Source: Stentor roeselii (lineage: Eukaryota > Ciliophora > Heterotrichea > Heterotrichida > Stentoridae). Taken from it: a stretch of 64,000 bases of DNA. Shown here one piece after another: positions 19,356 to 28,295 of this stretch. The notes beneath the pieces were generated by a model. It was given only the letters and a program-made list of their open reading frames with translations. It was not told the DNA's origin and made no database searches. The stretch covers positions 1-64,000 of the forward strand of contig RSEH01000195.1 of assembly GCA_006503475.1 (NCBI GenBank), in the 5' to 3' direction. Position 1 is the stretch's first letter. Each line of letters begins with the position of its first letter. The translations under genes and the position numbers were made by a program.

Positions 19356-20126
19356 TTAAATTAGAAACTTGGACCGAGCTGAGTAAGACACCGGGCTAAC
19401 CGATATAAGCTTATCAAAGTTCTTATCAAACACCTGGGTCCTCTTACTTGACTTACTTTTGAACGGGCTCCTTCCCACAGAGTTAATCGCTGTAAGACTC
19501 CCATCATCAAATATACTAAAACCAATACTTTTATCCTGCAATACTGAAAACTCACTATCCTTAGAACGAGTGGAAATAACAGTCACAAAGCAGGGCGAAG
19601 CCCTGCTTTCCTTATTTTTCTTAATTTCTTGATAAATCCTGCTGTTTATAAATTTCTGCAAAAAGGAATCTTCAGTCTTTTCAATACATTCACAGACAGT
19701 TTTCTTGCAATCCTCACATTTGTTCTTTCTTTCAGTAGTGATTGCCTGAATCACTTGTTTCAAGTCTTTTCTTTCTCGAAAGTCTCTCTGTTGTACCTGC
19801 TTCTTCATAACTGGAGTTAAAGACCGAGTCGCAAGTTTCCTTCTTGGTCGAATTTCTTCAATATTCTGATATTTGTGAAGTAAGTCAGTTTTTTCTTCTA
19901 GTTCTTTTGAAACCTGAGATTTTGGAAGCATTGAAACTTTAAAGTCGAGGTTTGAAGGAGTTTGGACTTGGAAATTTTTACTTAAACTGTAGGCCTTGTC
20001 GCTTATTGACGGGTTGTGGGTTGATTCGTAGATGCGGTTCAGGTGTTTTATGTAAGTGTTCGCTTTTAGGTATGCTGAAAAACGTCTTTCGGTGATATGG
20101 CTTTTACTTATTGGCTTTGCTAGCAT
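19356..20126 (-). CDS. Unknown basic protein with a possible zinc knuckle
   Basis: 256 residues, mostly charged and predicted disordered, with no membrane segment. The only landmark is CEDCKKTVCEC near residues 137-147, with CxxC and CxC pairs that might hold a zinc ion. Sequences such as RSLTP and SVSPVSY could be proline-directed phosphorylation sites. No family recognised. Its stop codon (19356-19358) and the start of the next gene (19352-19354) are separated by one nucleotide. The frames differ and no 15-nt GT-AG intron joins them, so two proteins are the simplest reading. Confidence 0.65.
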   Translation of the reverse strand: MLAKPISKSHITERRFSAYLKANTYIKHLNRIYESTHNPSISDKAYSLSKNFQVQTPSNLDFKVSMLPKSQVSKELEEKTDLLHKYQNIEEIRPRRKLATRSLTPVMKKQVQQRDFRERKDLKQVIQAITTERKNKCEDCKKTVCECIEKTEDSFLQKFINSRIYQEIKKNKESRASPCFVTVISTRSKDSEFSVLQDKSIGFSIFDDGSLTAINSVGRSPFKSKSSKRTQVFDKNFDKLISVSPVSYSARSKFLI

Positions 20127-20500
20127 TTTATTCGACTTTGAGATGAGAGGGTTATGGTTTTTTAGAAGAAGATTTTGGGTTTTTTATGGGAAAGGGGAAT
20201 TTTAGTTTGATATTTAATAAGTTGGATAGAAATGCTGTGGTTATAATAAAAATGAACTTTCGATGATGAATACTAGTCCGTGTTGTTGATAACTGATATT
20301 ATTACTTACTGAGTCTCTATAATTAGAACTTTTCATGATTTCTGGATGTTGATTGATAAGATATTGATTTCTTTCTAATCTTTAAAATTTTGGATAGTTG
20401 ATTGAAAAGTGGCCTGGAACCATGAAGATCATTGTTTTTTTGTTAGAAAATCTTCTAAGTTCAGTGATTTCGACTGAAACAGGCGTTGTTCACAGTTGTG
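20127..20500. promoter_or_regulatory. Divergent intergenic region
   Basis: About 370 nt between two divergent start codons. The half near the minus-strand gene is T/G-rich on the plus strand, and the half near the plus-strand gene is less so. No defined promoter element seen. Confidence 0.4.
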
Positions 20501-21412
20501 ATGAAAATGTCGTCTAAATACAAGTATTTCCCTGCTCTTCTAACTGAGTACACGAAAAAAAGTTCTCAGCCAGTAAAAATATACTCATCCAACGTTTTAA
20601 CTTTTCACTACTCAGTTGTTGAAAATACATACTTTAAGGAAAATTTCGACTTGAATCCATTTGATGAAAGGCAGATCGAGTATCAAGACTATTTTGAAAG
20701 TCTGCCGGTTGAGGAAGAAGGACAACCAGAATTGATGGTATCGGGGAGGTACTCGAATTTACTTTATGATAACTTTACAGGTGAAGCAGTGAAGAATATT
20801 TTTAGGACATCTTACCCAAACCAATTCATAGCTCACGACAAGTGGTGGGAATACGAAAATTTCAAAAAATTCCCAGATTACCCAGTCTGGTACCAATTCA
20901 AGTTCAAAGAATGGCACAAGCACATGGTGATGTCGCGATACGAGACAGTCACTTATGACCCTTTATGGGTACTAGACACGAACAACAACTACGCCCTGCA
21001 AATGTTTTACTACAGCACGACAATGCGATACTACAAACCCTGGAAAAACCCAGACACAAGTGGAACATTATACGAAAGTCAAAGACCTTTCTTTTACTTT
21101 CTAATGGGCTTAAGTTTCTTCTTTTGTTACTGGGTGGGGCAGTTAAGAAGGTTATCAAATTCAAACCACGCAATGCTAAATGAAGACTTCTGGCATTTAA
21201 ATTACGATAATTTCAAGATTTCAATGGACAAGTCTTCTCCTTATCGAATAGTCGTCGAGGATGAAATAGAAGGAATTCTGAATTCAAGTTTCTTTAAGTT
21301 CTTAATCGGCATTAAAAACTCTAAGTTACTTGTAGAAGACTTCAGAAAATCCGGATCGATGTCAAAACAAGAATTTTTTGAAATTTATGAAAACATCGAA
21401 ACAAATAACTAA
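20501..21412 (+). CDS. Aromatic-rich single-pass protein, possibly mitochondrial
   Basis: About 303 residues from the ATG at 20501; the open frame extends to a TTG at 20486, but ATG is preferred. It is rich in Tyr, Trp and Phe and has one likely transmembrane segment near residues 195-215 (FFYFLMGLSFFFCYWVGQL). The composition recalls lineage-specific respiratory-complex subunits in ciliates, but that is only an impression; no family motif is identifiable. The C-terminal 60 residues are charged and helical. The biotin ligase gene starts 7 nt after its stop in the same direction, so the two might share regulation. Confidence 0.65.
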   Translation: MKMSSKYKYFPALLTEYTKKSSQPVKIYSSNVLTFHYSVVENTYFKENFDLNPFDERQIEYQDYFESLPVEEEGQPELMVSGRYSNLLYDNFTGEAVKNIFRTSYPNQFIAHDKWWEYENFKKFPDYPVWYQFKFKEWHKHMVMSRYETVTYDPLWVLDTNNNYALQMFYYSTTMRYYKPWKNPDTSGTLYESQRPFFYFLMGLSFFFCYWVGQLRRLSNSNHAMLNEDFWHLNYDNFKISMDKSSPYRIVVEDEIEGILNSSFFKFLIGIKNSKLLVEDFRKSGSMSKQEFFEIYENIETNN

Positions 21413-21419
21413 ATAATTC

Positions 21420-22349
21420 ATGGATTTCAATAAGCAAAAATTTCTAATCGCCTTAGCCCTGGGGATTCCTTCAGCCATTCTGCTTTACTTATCAATCCGT
21501 CGAGTTCCACGAGTAGTTCATTCTTACTACTCAAGTAAAAACCAAAAGGTAATCCTTCCAAAGACCATAATTTTCAATCCAGTTGCGAGATACCCGAAGC
21601 CTTACGACTGTCTAGAAAATCTTTCATCATCAGCACGTTCTCTTCTTTGCGATGATTTTTTACATTCGACACTTTGTGACTCGACACAAAAGTACCTAGA
21701 CCAGCACTTCGCCCACCACCCAAGCGGCTTGTTATACGTCGCTGACGGACAACTCAAAGGACAAGGCCGCACCGGGGACTGGTCCAGTGAAGACGGTTGT
21801 TTAATGTTTTCATTCAAGTTCTCTTGTTCAACTGCCAACATCCTTCCTTTGCAACTCGCGATTCCAGTCAGCATCATTCAAGGTATTCAAAAAGTAAGTC
21901 CGAAAGACTTGAATCTCACTGGGCTATTGGCAAAGTACCCTAATGATGTCTTTCTTAATGGAAAAAAACTCGCAGGAGTCCTTGTTAACTCGGTTAATAA
22001 AGGAAAAGACTTTGTTTTAACTGTTGGAATTGGAATCAATGTCAGGAATCAAACGACTTTTGCATCATTGGAAAAAAGCTTTCCTGGTATTTTTAAGAAG
22101 GAGACTTTGTTGGTTTCGGTTTTAGAAGAGTTTTATGGAATTGTTAAAGAAATTGATCAACCTCAATGGCCTGTGATGGTTGTTGAGAGGTTTAAAGAGC
22201 TTTGGATGCATCTGGGGGAGAAGGTTAAGATGAAGGATCAGAGTGAGTGGCAGGTTTTGGATATTGATACCAGTGGATTTATTTTTTTGAAAAATCATTT
22301 GGGTGAGGTGAGGAAGACTATGAATCGTGATGATATTATTTTTCTTTAG
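21420..22349 (+). CDS. Biotin-protein ligase with N-terminal membrane anchor
   Basis: 309 residues. The catalytic domain shows the biotin/ATP loop GQGRTGDWSS at about 114-123 (family GRGRxxxxW) and the central KYPNDVFLNGKKLAGVL at about 171-187, where the lysines after LNG contact biotinyl-AMP. The hydrophobic GIGINV strand follows. The C-terminal 50 residues resemble the small SH3-like BPL cap. It should attach biotin to acetyl-CoA and other carboxylases. It has no N-terminal DNA-binding domain, as expected of a eukaryotic enzyme. It does begin with a hydrophobic stretch (about 8-24, FLIALALGIPSAILLYL) followed by basic residues, which suggests membrane anchoring or organelle targeting and is unusual for this soluble family. 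Confidence 0.88.
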   Translation: MDFNKQKFLIALALGIPSAILLYLSIRRVPRVVHSYYSSKNQKVILPKTIIFNPVARYPKPYDCLENLSSSARSLLCDDFLHSTLCDSTQKYLDQHFAHHPSGLLYVADGQLKGQGRTGDWSSEDGCLMFSFKFSCSTANILPLQLAIPVSIIQGIQKVSPKDLNLTGLLAKYPNDVFLNGKKLAGVLVNSVNKGKDFVLTVGIGINVRNQTTFASLEKSFPGIFKKETLLVSVLEEFYGIVKEIDQPQWPVMVVERFKELWMHLGEKVKMKDQSEWQVLDIDTSGFIFLKNHLGEVRKTMNRDDIIFL

Positions 22350-22702
22350 TTAATTGGATGAGAATTTATATCGGTGAGGTTTTAATGGTGAATTTAGTTG
22401 AAATGAATTGCGTAGATGATCATGGCCAGTAATTATCGGTTTAGGACCCTTGTTTAAGTAGAAAGTGAAATATGATAATGTTTACCTGCTCAATTTGCTT
22501 TTAATTGCATGATTAAAGTGAAAAATAAACTGATAATCATTATTTATTATTTATAAGACTCTCTTCAAAATTTCAATAAAGTTCAATTATCTAAAACAAA
22601 AAAAATCCTGAAAAATCTAGAAAAACCTTTTCTCTTATCCTTTCCCATCATCCCTCCCAACCCCAAATCTTTCAATTAAGCTAAAACTTTTTATCTCGAA
22701 AA
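22350..22702. other. Convergent intergenic region
   Basis: About 350 nt between the 3' ends of two convergent genes. The left part is T/G-rich and the right part A/C-rich on the plus strand, so each coding strand becomes T/G-rich downstream of its stop. No terminator or RNA structure identified. Confidence 0.45.
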
Positions 22703-23425
22703 TTAATTAAAAGCATAAATCTTGTTTTGAATTTCATTTAAATCCTGTCTAGAAATCCTCTTTTTCTTCTTACTAACCTTCCTACGCTCTAAAATATCTT
22801 CTAACTTTCTAGCAGAGTTGCGAAAATCAGTCATATCCTGAGCAAGAACATCACATTTTTTAACCAAACAATTCAGATCCTTGATCTGCTTATTATTGCT
22901 TTCAGGGGTCTCCGAAGAAGAAACCGCTTTCGAAGCGAAACCTTTCATTTTCTTTCCACTTTTCAGTACTTTTTCCTTCACCTTCATTTCAGTTTTCAAG
23001 TCACGGACGAAAGGAAGAGAAGAATGCCGGGCAATTCTTCTTAAAGTGATTCCATCAAATTCTTCTTTTTTCTTTTGTTCCTTGTAAACACCCCAGCAGC
23101 CTTTTGCCTTTAAAAACTTTTCCTTTTCATGTTCTGACCAAAAATCTGAAACTCCTATACTTGGAACTCTTGTGAAATGGCCTACTTGCTCTTTTGGAAT
23201 GGGAAGAACTGTCCCGAAACCCATTTCGCCGAGAATTGAAATTTTTTTGCTTTTTGTGGATTTTGGAGTTTTTGAGTCGAGAATCAATTCGAAGTCTTCT
23301 TTGTCGCTTGTTTTGGATTTTAGACAGTTTTGTCGGTTTAGGATTCGGGAAGTACTTGATGGGGTGGATGGCTTCATCCGAAGAGGGGTTAACTTGATTT
23401 GGGATGATAAATGCTGATTCATCAT
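22703..23425 (-). CDS. Unknown basic cytosolic protein
   Basis: About 240 residues if translation starts at the ATG at 23425 (MMNQHLSS). The frame stays open for 81 more codons upstream to 23668, but that part is low-complexity Ile/Pro/Asn/Thr-rich sequence typical of untranslated leader here, so I prefer the internal start. The protein is Lys/Ser-rich. It has a conserved-looking centre (MGFGTVLPIPKEQVGHFTRV, then SDFWSEHEKEKFLKAKGCWG) and a helical C-terminus that may form a coiled coil. No family recognised. It ends with TAA and faces the biotin ligase gene tail to tail. Confidence 0.6.
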   Translation of the reverse strand: MMNQHLSSQIKLTPLRMKPSTPSSTSRILNRQNCLKSKTSDKEDFELILDSKTPKSTKSKKISILGEMGFGTVLPIPKEQVGHFTRVPSIGVSDFWSEHEKEKFLKAKGCWGVYKEQKKKEEFDGITLRRIARHSSLPFVRDLKTEMKVKEKVLKSGKKMKGFASKAVSSSETPESNNKQIKDLNCLVKKCDVLAQDMTDFRNSARKLEDILERRKVSKKKKRISRQDLNEIQNKIYAFN

Positions 23426-24219
23426 ATCGGAAATTTTATATAAATGGAGAGATTGATTTGGTGGGTTTAGAGGATTTTTGGTTATTGTGGAGGAAAGTTG
23501 GAGATATTGGCTTTGGGTTGTTTTTATTGATGAGATGTTGATTGGGATTGTAAAGTTATGATTGGGCATATGAAAGTTTGGGTTATCAATTATAATTAAA
23601 ATGGTAGGAATTCTTATGAAAATAATTATTGGTTTGGGAGAGAGATATGTCTGGATTTTTCGGTACACTTAAGGATGTGAATATTTTAATGAGCAACTAA
23701 AAATATGATATTTGATAAGACCAGGGTAATAGATTCCATATATCAGTTTATAACAATACCATCAATTTAGAATCATTCAAATAGAATAAACTAAAAGATT
23801 TTAAATATTTATAGACTTAAAAAATTTATTTGCATCCTATAAACCCGTTAATATCTATTCAAATATTCATAAATCTTTGTATAATAATATTAATAACTGT
23901 AAAAACTTTATAAAATTCAATATTACTGTAGCTTTATCTTATGTTAGCATATAATAGAGAATAAGACTAATAAATACATATAATTCCCTAGTAAATTCCT
24001 TAATTAATTTATAAATCATCCAAATCCATTCACAATCTTGATTCAAAAGCTTTTCTCCAATAAAATCCCTCAAAAAACCTCATAACCTAAAAATATCTAA
24101 AAAAAAAACTGATAAAATTCACGATCAAAAGCCAAAAAAAATCCATTCTCCAATCCTTGACCCAAACATCAATCAAAACCTCTTTACATCTTTTCAAATT
24201 CAATTAATAGTAAATATAA
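23426..24219. promoter_or_regulatory. Divergent intergenic region with composition switch
   Basis: About 800 nt between divergent starts. The left third is T/G-rich on the plus strand (A/C-rich for the minus-strand gene), the middle is plain AT-rich, and the last 200 nt before the plus-strand gene are strongly A/C-rich. No RNA gene or repeat found. Confidence 0.45.
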
Positions 24220-24954
24220 ATGCAAAAAACACCCATCCGTCCAAAACAAGACGATGACTTGTTATTCGATCCAGAAACAACGATGAAATCTCAATATTCG
24301 AGTAACCAAGACACATTAAACCTATCCCTTCCATTCGAATCCGACAGTAAAAACTTTTTATCCCCTTCTCTTCTTTCTCCAACTCAGAATCCTCCAAAAC
24401 TGAATTCAAATTTTTTCTCAAACATGGAAGGAGAGTCATTCGAAAAGGACAAACTGGACAACCTTCTAAACCTCTGCTCATACGATTCTTACATGACAAG
24501 TGAAGAGCTTCTAATGAACGAAGACATAAATTTTTTATACGAAAAGTCTTCCGAAAAGCCATCATCTTGCATTACTACTTCCTTAAACTACTCAAAAAGC
24601 GATACAGAAAGTTCAGTCTTCGACACGATCCGCTTCAGCAATGCCTTCGAGTTATCAATGCCTCACGCTTACAACAGTTCAAAGTACTTCTCAACTCTTA
24701 GTTTCGAGACCCAAAACCCAGAAGACACAACTGAAAGAATCGACTTAAACTACGAGCCTTCAGACCGTTACAAGAAAAGAATGCAAAAAGCCTTGGACAA
24801 GACAAAAAGTCCTTTAAAGCCAGAGAAAGCTATTAACACTGACGGCAGTGACTTAAGTGAAACTCATCCCATTGAGCCATCAGTTGAAAGTGTCAATAAA
24901 AAGCCAGGGCCTGAGGAAGACACTGTTTGTTGTAAAAGCTGCTCGATATTTTAA
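24220..24954 (+). CDS. Unknown protein with C-terminal CaaX prenylation signal
   Basis: 244 residues, acidic and Ser-rich, with no globular domain that I recognise. The last residues are VCCKSCSIF: CSIF fits a CaaX box for farnesyl or geranylgeranyl transfer, and the three cysteines just upstream could be palmitoylated, as in Ras-type tails. No GTPase motifs (P-loop, NKxD) are present, so it is probably a prenylated scaffold or adaptor at a membrane. It starts at the ATG at 24220 within an A/C-rich stretch and ends 38 nt before the RP2/clathrin-light-chain fusion gene on the same strand. Lipidation is an inference from the tail only. Confidence 0.6.
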   Translation: MQKTPIRPKQDDDLLFDPETTMKSQYSSNQDTLNLSLPFESDSKNFLSPSLLSPTQNPPKLNSNFFSNMEGESFEKDKLDNLLNLCSYDSYMTSEELLMNEDINFLYEKSSEKPSSCITTSLNYSKSDTESSVFDTIRFSNAFELSMPHAYNSSKYFSTLSFETQNPEDTTERIDLNYEPSDRYKKRMQKALDKTKSPLKPEKAINTDGSDLSETHPIEPSVESVNKKPGPEEDTVCCKSCSIF

Positions 24955-24992
24955 CTAATAATTAAAGTTCTTCCTTACCAGATGTATATTTA

Positions 24993-26240
24993 ATGGCGAG
25001 AAAAAGACCGAACCCGGCTGATTTCCGATTTGAAAAGAGAAGTGAAGAGACTCTTCTTAGAGAACCTGGACAGATCTCTCCGTATGACTTCTCAATTGAC
25101 ACTCTAGACAAATGCGTCGTTTATCTCATGGACAAAATCGCACAAGTCACTGTTGACCGTGTCACAAACTCACGGCTTCACTTCGGACCGACTGATGGTT
25201 CTATCTTTTTAAGAGACTGCGAAAATTGTGTTGTTACTGCCAGTTGTGCTCAGTTTCGACTTAAGAACTGCAAGCGACTTTACATCTTTCTTTATTGTGG
25301 CTCGGATCCTGCAATTGAATACTCTTCAGAACTCATCTTTGGTCCTTATAACTTTTCTTATCCTCTGCAAAATACTCACTTTGCTCAGGCTAAGCTGGAT
25401 GTTAAGAATGATAAATGGAGTCAAGTCTTTGATTTCAATAAAAATGATGAAGAACATTGGAGACTTATGAGACCTGAAGAGTTTAAAGTCATGGAATGGG
25501 AAAAGGATGAACTTGGAAGTCCTGAAAATCCGGTTCCTAGACATGAAATTTATGGAGGAGATTTAAGGGATGATATTAAAGTCGGGTCTCAACAACATGG
25601 AGAGCAGGGACTTATGAGCTTTACTTTTGATACTAGTCAACATGAGGCTCAGAGGGTTGTTGAAAAAGAAGAACCTAAAAGGGATGATAATGTTTTTGAG
25701 AAGAATGAAAGTTATACTGGAGTCACTAGTCAGAATGTTGGACTTTCTAATCCTTTTGGAAATAATGATCCGTTTGGAGTGAGTAGTGATCCTTTTGGAA
25801 CTAGTGACCCGTTCACTTCAAACGATCCATTTAACAATAACGAGCCATTTGAAGGCCAAGGAGAATCATTTGCACCTCAGCCTTCAGATCCATTCGTCCA
25901 AGCCGAGGTCAACACCGAAGAACTCGAAAGACAAAGACTAAGAGACCAAGAAAACCGAGACCGCAACAAAAAAATGATGAACAAAGACGAAAAAGAAAGA
26001 ATGAAAAAAGACGAAAAACGCCAGCAGGCAAGAGAAGATCTAAAAAAGTGGCATTCAGACCGAAACAAGCAAATTCTAAAGAAAAAAGAACTGAACCAAG
26101 AAGCAGAAAGACTTTTGCTTGAAAAACGAAAAACTTTTCCAACCAGCTGGAAAAAAGTCTCTTCAATGATTGAAGGAGAAGACAGAAAAGACGTTGCAAG
26201 GATGAAGTCAGTGCTTCTGGCGAAGAAACATGAGAACTAG
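24993..26240 (+). CDS. RP2/TBCC-like domain fused to DPF motifs and clathrin light chain
   Basis: 415 residues with three parts. Residues about 10-160 match the C-CAP/TBCC domain of RP2, the GAP of the ciliary GTPase Arl3: LHFGPTDGSIFLRDCENC and SCAQFRLKNC keep the catalytic Gln87 and Arg89 (the RP2 arginine finger). The later FGPYNFSYP and KWSQVFDF also match RP2. Residues 251-301 carry one NPF, five DPF and one EPF, motifs that bind EH domains and the AP-2 ear. Residues about 305-415 look like clathrin light chain: a charged helix, DLKKWHSDRNKQ, then TSWKKVSSM and the terminal KDVARMKSVLLAKK (animal form KDVSRMRSVL). The N-terminus lacks the MGC acylation site of RP2. This implies a protein that sits on clathrin coats and carries a GTPase-activating domain. 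The frame is continuous. Confidence 0.8.
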   Translation: MARKRPNPADFRFEKRSEETLLREPGQISPYDFSIDTLDKCVVYLMDKIAQVTVDRVTNSRLHFGPTDGSIFLRDCENCVVTASCAQFRLKNCKRLYIFLYCGSDPAIEYSSELIFGPYNFSYPLQNTHFAQAKLDVKNDKWSQVFDFNKNDEEHWRLMRPEEFKVMEWEKDELGSPENPVPRHEIYGGDLRDDIKVGSQQHGEQGLMSFTFDTSQHEAQRVVEKEEPKRDDNVFEKNESYTGVTSQNVGLSNPFGNNDPFGVSSDPFGTSDPFTSNDPFNNNEPFEGQGESFAPQPSDPFVQAEVNTEELERQRLRDQENRDRNKKMMNKDEKERMKKDEKRQQAREDLKKWHSDRNKQILKKKELNQEAERLLLEKRKTFPTSWKKVSSMIEGEDRKDVARMKSVLLAKKHEN

Positions 26241-26307
26241 TTAGGTAATTCATTATTCTGAATCACATATTTCAACATCTCACCTTCTTCTAGAACTACA
26301 AAATTCA

Positions 26308-26890
26308 TTAACTATTTTCAAACCCTTTCAATTTCTGATCCTTCAAATAAATGCAGTACCTTCTCAATTGCGCCTGAAAGCCGTAGTTCGGGTTAATCCA
26401 AGGTCGCTTGTTTTTTACGTAGTTAAAGGCAGAGTTAAACTCCATCTTGTGATACTTGATTAAATAAGCAATCACTATACTTGCTGAACGAGATACTCCT
26501 GCAAAGCAATGGACTAAGACACCTTTTCCTTCATTTATCGCTTTTCTTATAAAGTCTGTAGCTTCTTTGAAGTAAAGACTGAGTTTGACGGAAGGCTCGT
26601 CAGTCACTTGAATAACTTTATATTCGAAATCATTTGGAAACTTAGGAGGAAGACACTCGCAGACTGTTAGAATTGAAGAAATTTTCAATTGTTGAAGAAC
26701 TTGAAAATTGTAAGCTGCTCCTACTGACCCCAGGTAAAGATTTTCCAATATCTAGAAGCTGATCGGAACTTACCTTTTGAGGACGAGCGTCGGTTTTGCA
26801 GATCTGTGATATGTAAACTCGCTTCATTCTTTCGAAGGTTTCGTCTGTCGCGGAATTTACTCGGGATTGGATCATTCTGTCTTTTTTCAT
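26308..26890 (-). CDS. Dual-specificity phosphatase, two exons
   Basis: 186 residues from exons 26890-26774 and 26751-26308. The splice joins DARPQK to ILENLYLGSVGAAYN, the usual start of a DUSP domain. The active-site loop is VHCFAGVSRSAS (HCx5R: Cys nucleophile and Arg), preceded by the general-acid region VTDEPSVKL and followed by WINPNYGFQAQLRRY. DUSPs remove phosphate from Tyr and Ser/Thr, often on MAP kinases, though small atypical ones have other substrates. There is no kinase-interaction domain, so it is atypical in size. Exon 2 has no ATG before the domain and a TAG lies just upstream in its frame, so splicing is required. It converges with the fusion gene, 67 nt apart. Confidence 0.82.
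26752..26773 (-). other. 22-nt intron in the phosphatase gene
   Basis: On the coding strand it begins GTAAGT and ends TTCTAG. Removing 22 nt is the only nearby GT-AG excision that joins both phosphatase frames and keeps the conserved LYLGS. A 15-nt GT-AG option inside it would leave the frame unchanged and lose the domain, so the longer intron is inferred. Confidence 0.65.
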
Positions 26891-27642
26891 TATCGTTGTA
26901 ATTATACCTGCTTGGATTTCGATTTAGATTTAGAATGGGTTGGAAAAAAAATTGATTTTGATATGGAAATTTTAATGTGATGTAAGTAGATTGGTTTATT
27001 TGGATTATTGAATTTGGATTGATTGAGTTTTGATTAATTAATTTGATTTATTGAATGAATTTGGATGATTTAATAACTTTTGGATTATTGAATGCATTTT
27101 GGTTGAGTTAAGGAGGTTTAGATTGAGTTTTGATTGATTAATTTTATTTATTGAATGAATTTGGATGATTTAATAACTTTGGATTATTGAATGCATTTTG
27201 GTTGAGTTAAGGAAGTTTAATATGGAATTATTTGATTGATTGAATTAATTTTAACAGTCTTAATTTATGCAGGATTTTTAGATAAAAAGTAATAGGTTTT
27301 GATTCAATTTAAATATAGCATATTTGTTATCGTATAAAATTTTAAATTAAATATTCAATTCATCAGAGCTTAAAAATGTAGACTCAGTAAAGCTAGCATC
27401 GATTTTGTATTAAATCATTAAATTATAAGAGAAATCATAAATTACAAGTGTAAATTAAATCTAGAATAAATTATTAAATGTATAAATTTTAATTCTTAAA
27501 ACTAATAAGAATAGGGTCATACTGGTGAACTGTCGGTATTCTAAAATTATCTAAAAGCTCCTCAGTTTATATAAAACTAGCCATAGTATCAGTCTTCTGA
27601 ATATTATGGAAATATGGCTATAAAACCTAAGGGATAAGTCTT
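26891..27642. other. Intergenic region, largely T/G-rich on the left
   Basis: About 750 nt between divergent genes. It contains the tandem duplication listed separately and no open frame or RNA gene that I can support. Confidence 0.45.
27021..27219. repeat. Tandem duplication of a ~100-bp unit
   Basis: Copy one is 27021-27120 and copy two 27121-27219. They differ by only a few substitutions and one single-base length change in a T run. Both begin GATTGAGTTTTGATT and end TTGAGTTAAGGAGGTTTA or close to it. No coding potential; a recent local duplication. Confidence 0.9.
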
Positions 27643-27972
27643 ATGTCAACCTTTGATGAAAACGATTGCACCGGCTTCCGAGCATCACTGCAAAGTTTCA
27701 GCACTGTCGGGAGTATGGAACTTGTCGACAGTGTAGCGAGTCCATTTCCAACAAAATCAGGCCCATTAAAACCAAAAGAATGGAAATCCTTACAAGAAGA
27801 GCCATCAGAAGAAACGAGCATTATTTATGCATCGCTTTTTCCACGAGTCCTCGACATAATTAAAGAACTGCAAGAAACTCTTCCAGCAGTAAACATAAAA
27901 GACGACTACTCCTTGCAGCCGAAGCCAGTTTTTCTTAGAATTCCTTTAAAAAGGAACACAGTAGTAAGTTAA
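27643..27972 (+). CDS. Small unknown protein
   Basis: 109 residues from an ATG at 27643. Acidic first half, then KEWKSLQEEPSEETSIIYASLFPRV, an amphipathic helix-like stretch, and a basic end (FLRIPLKRNTVVS). No signal peptide, membrane segment or family motif. Codon use and the lack of low-complexity bias make it believable, but there is no homology evidence. An antisense open frame of 64 codons over it is a shadow. Confidence 0.5.
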   Translation: MSTFDENDCTGFRASLQSFSTVGSMELVDSVASPFPTKSGPLKPKEWKSLQEEPSEETSIIYASLFPRVLDIIKELQETLPAVNIKDDYSLQPKPVFLRIPLKRNTVVS

Positions 27973-28295
27973 TTACATTAAGTAACTTCTCGTAAGGTCT
28001 TAAAACCCAGAAAACTGAGAAAAGCCGAAAAAAACTTCATCTAAAGGTTTCGGTTTTTTATCTTAAAAGGAGAGAACAACGATTTCGATGACGAAACCTG
28101 AAATTCTCCTCTTTTCAAAACCTTCAACTTTCGAAAACTTTTCAATAAAATCATTCAAAAAAATATTTAAATTTATCGACTTCTTCAGATCCACCCAGTC
28201 ATCATGGCGAATAGAAAATGATTCGAAAGTTTCAATACAAAATCATCAATAAAACAATAAAACTCAATACTTTAATCTTCTTTAATCCACCTATA
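27973..28295. other. Intergenic, weak hairpin only
   Basis: About 320 nt between co-oriented plus-strand genes. Near 28026-28055, CCGAAA and TTTCGG can pair over a 17-nt loop and are followed by a T run. This could be a chance structure. The frame of the next gene is open from 28218 but the leader is low-complexity, so its start is placed at 28296. Confidence 0.4.

Noticed and set aside
20486-20500. TTG start for the aromatic-rich gene
   Set aside because: An ATG lies 15 nt downstream. The same reasoning was applied to the frames opening at 42252, 52861, 26748 and 30288.
26759-26773. 15-nt intron in the phosphatase gene
   Set aside because: Its removal leaves the frame unchanged, so the phosphatase domain would still be out of frame.
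28026-28055. Terminator-type hairpin with T run
   Set aside because: Six-base stem with a long loop in AT-rich eukaryotic DNA; chance is enough.
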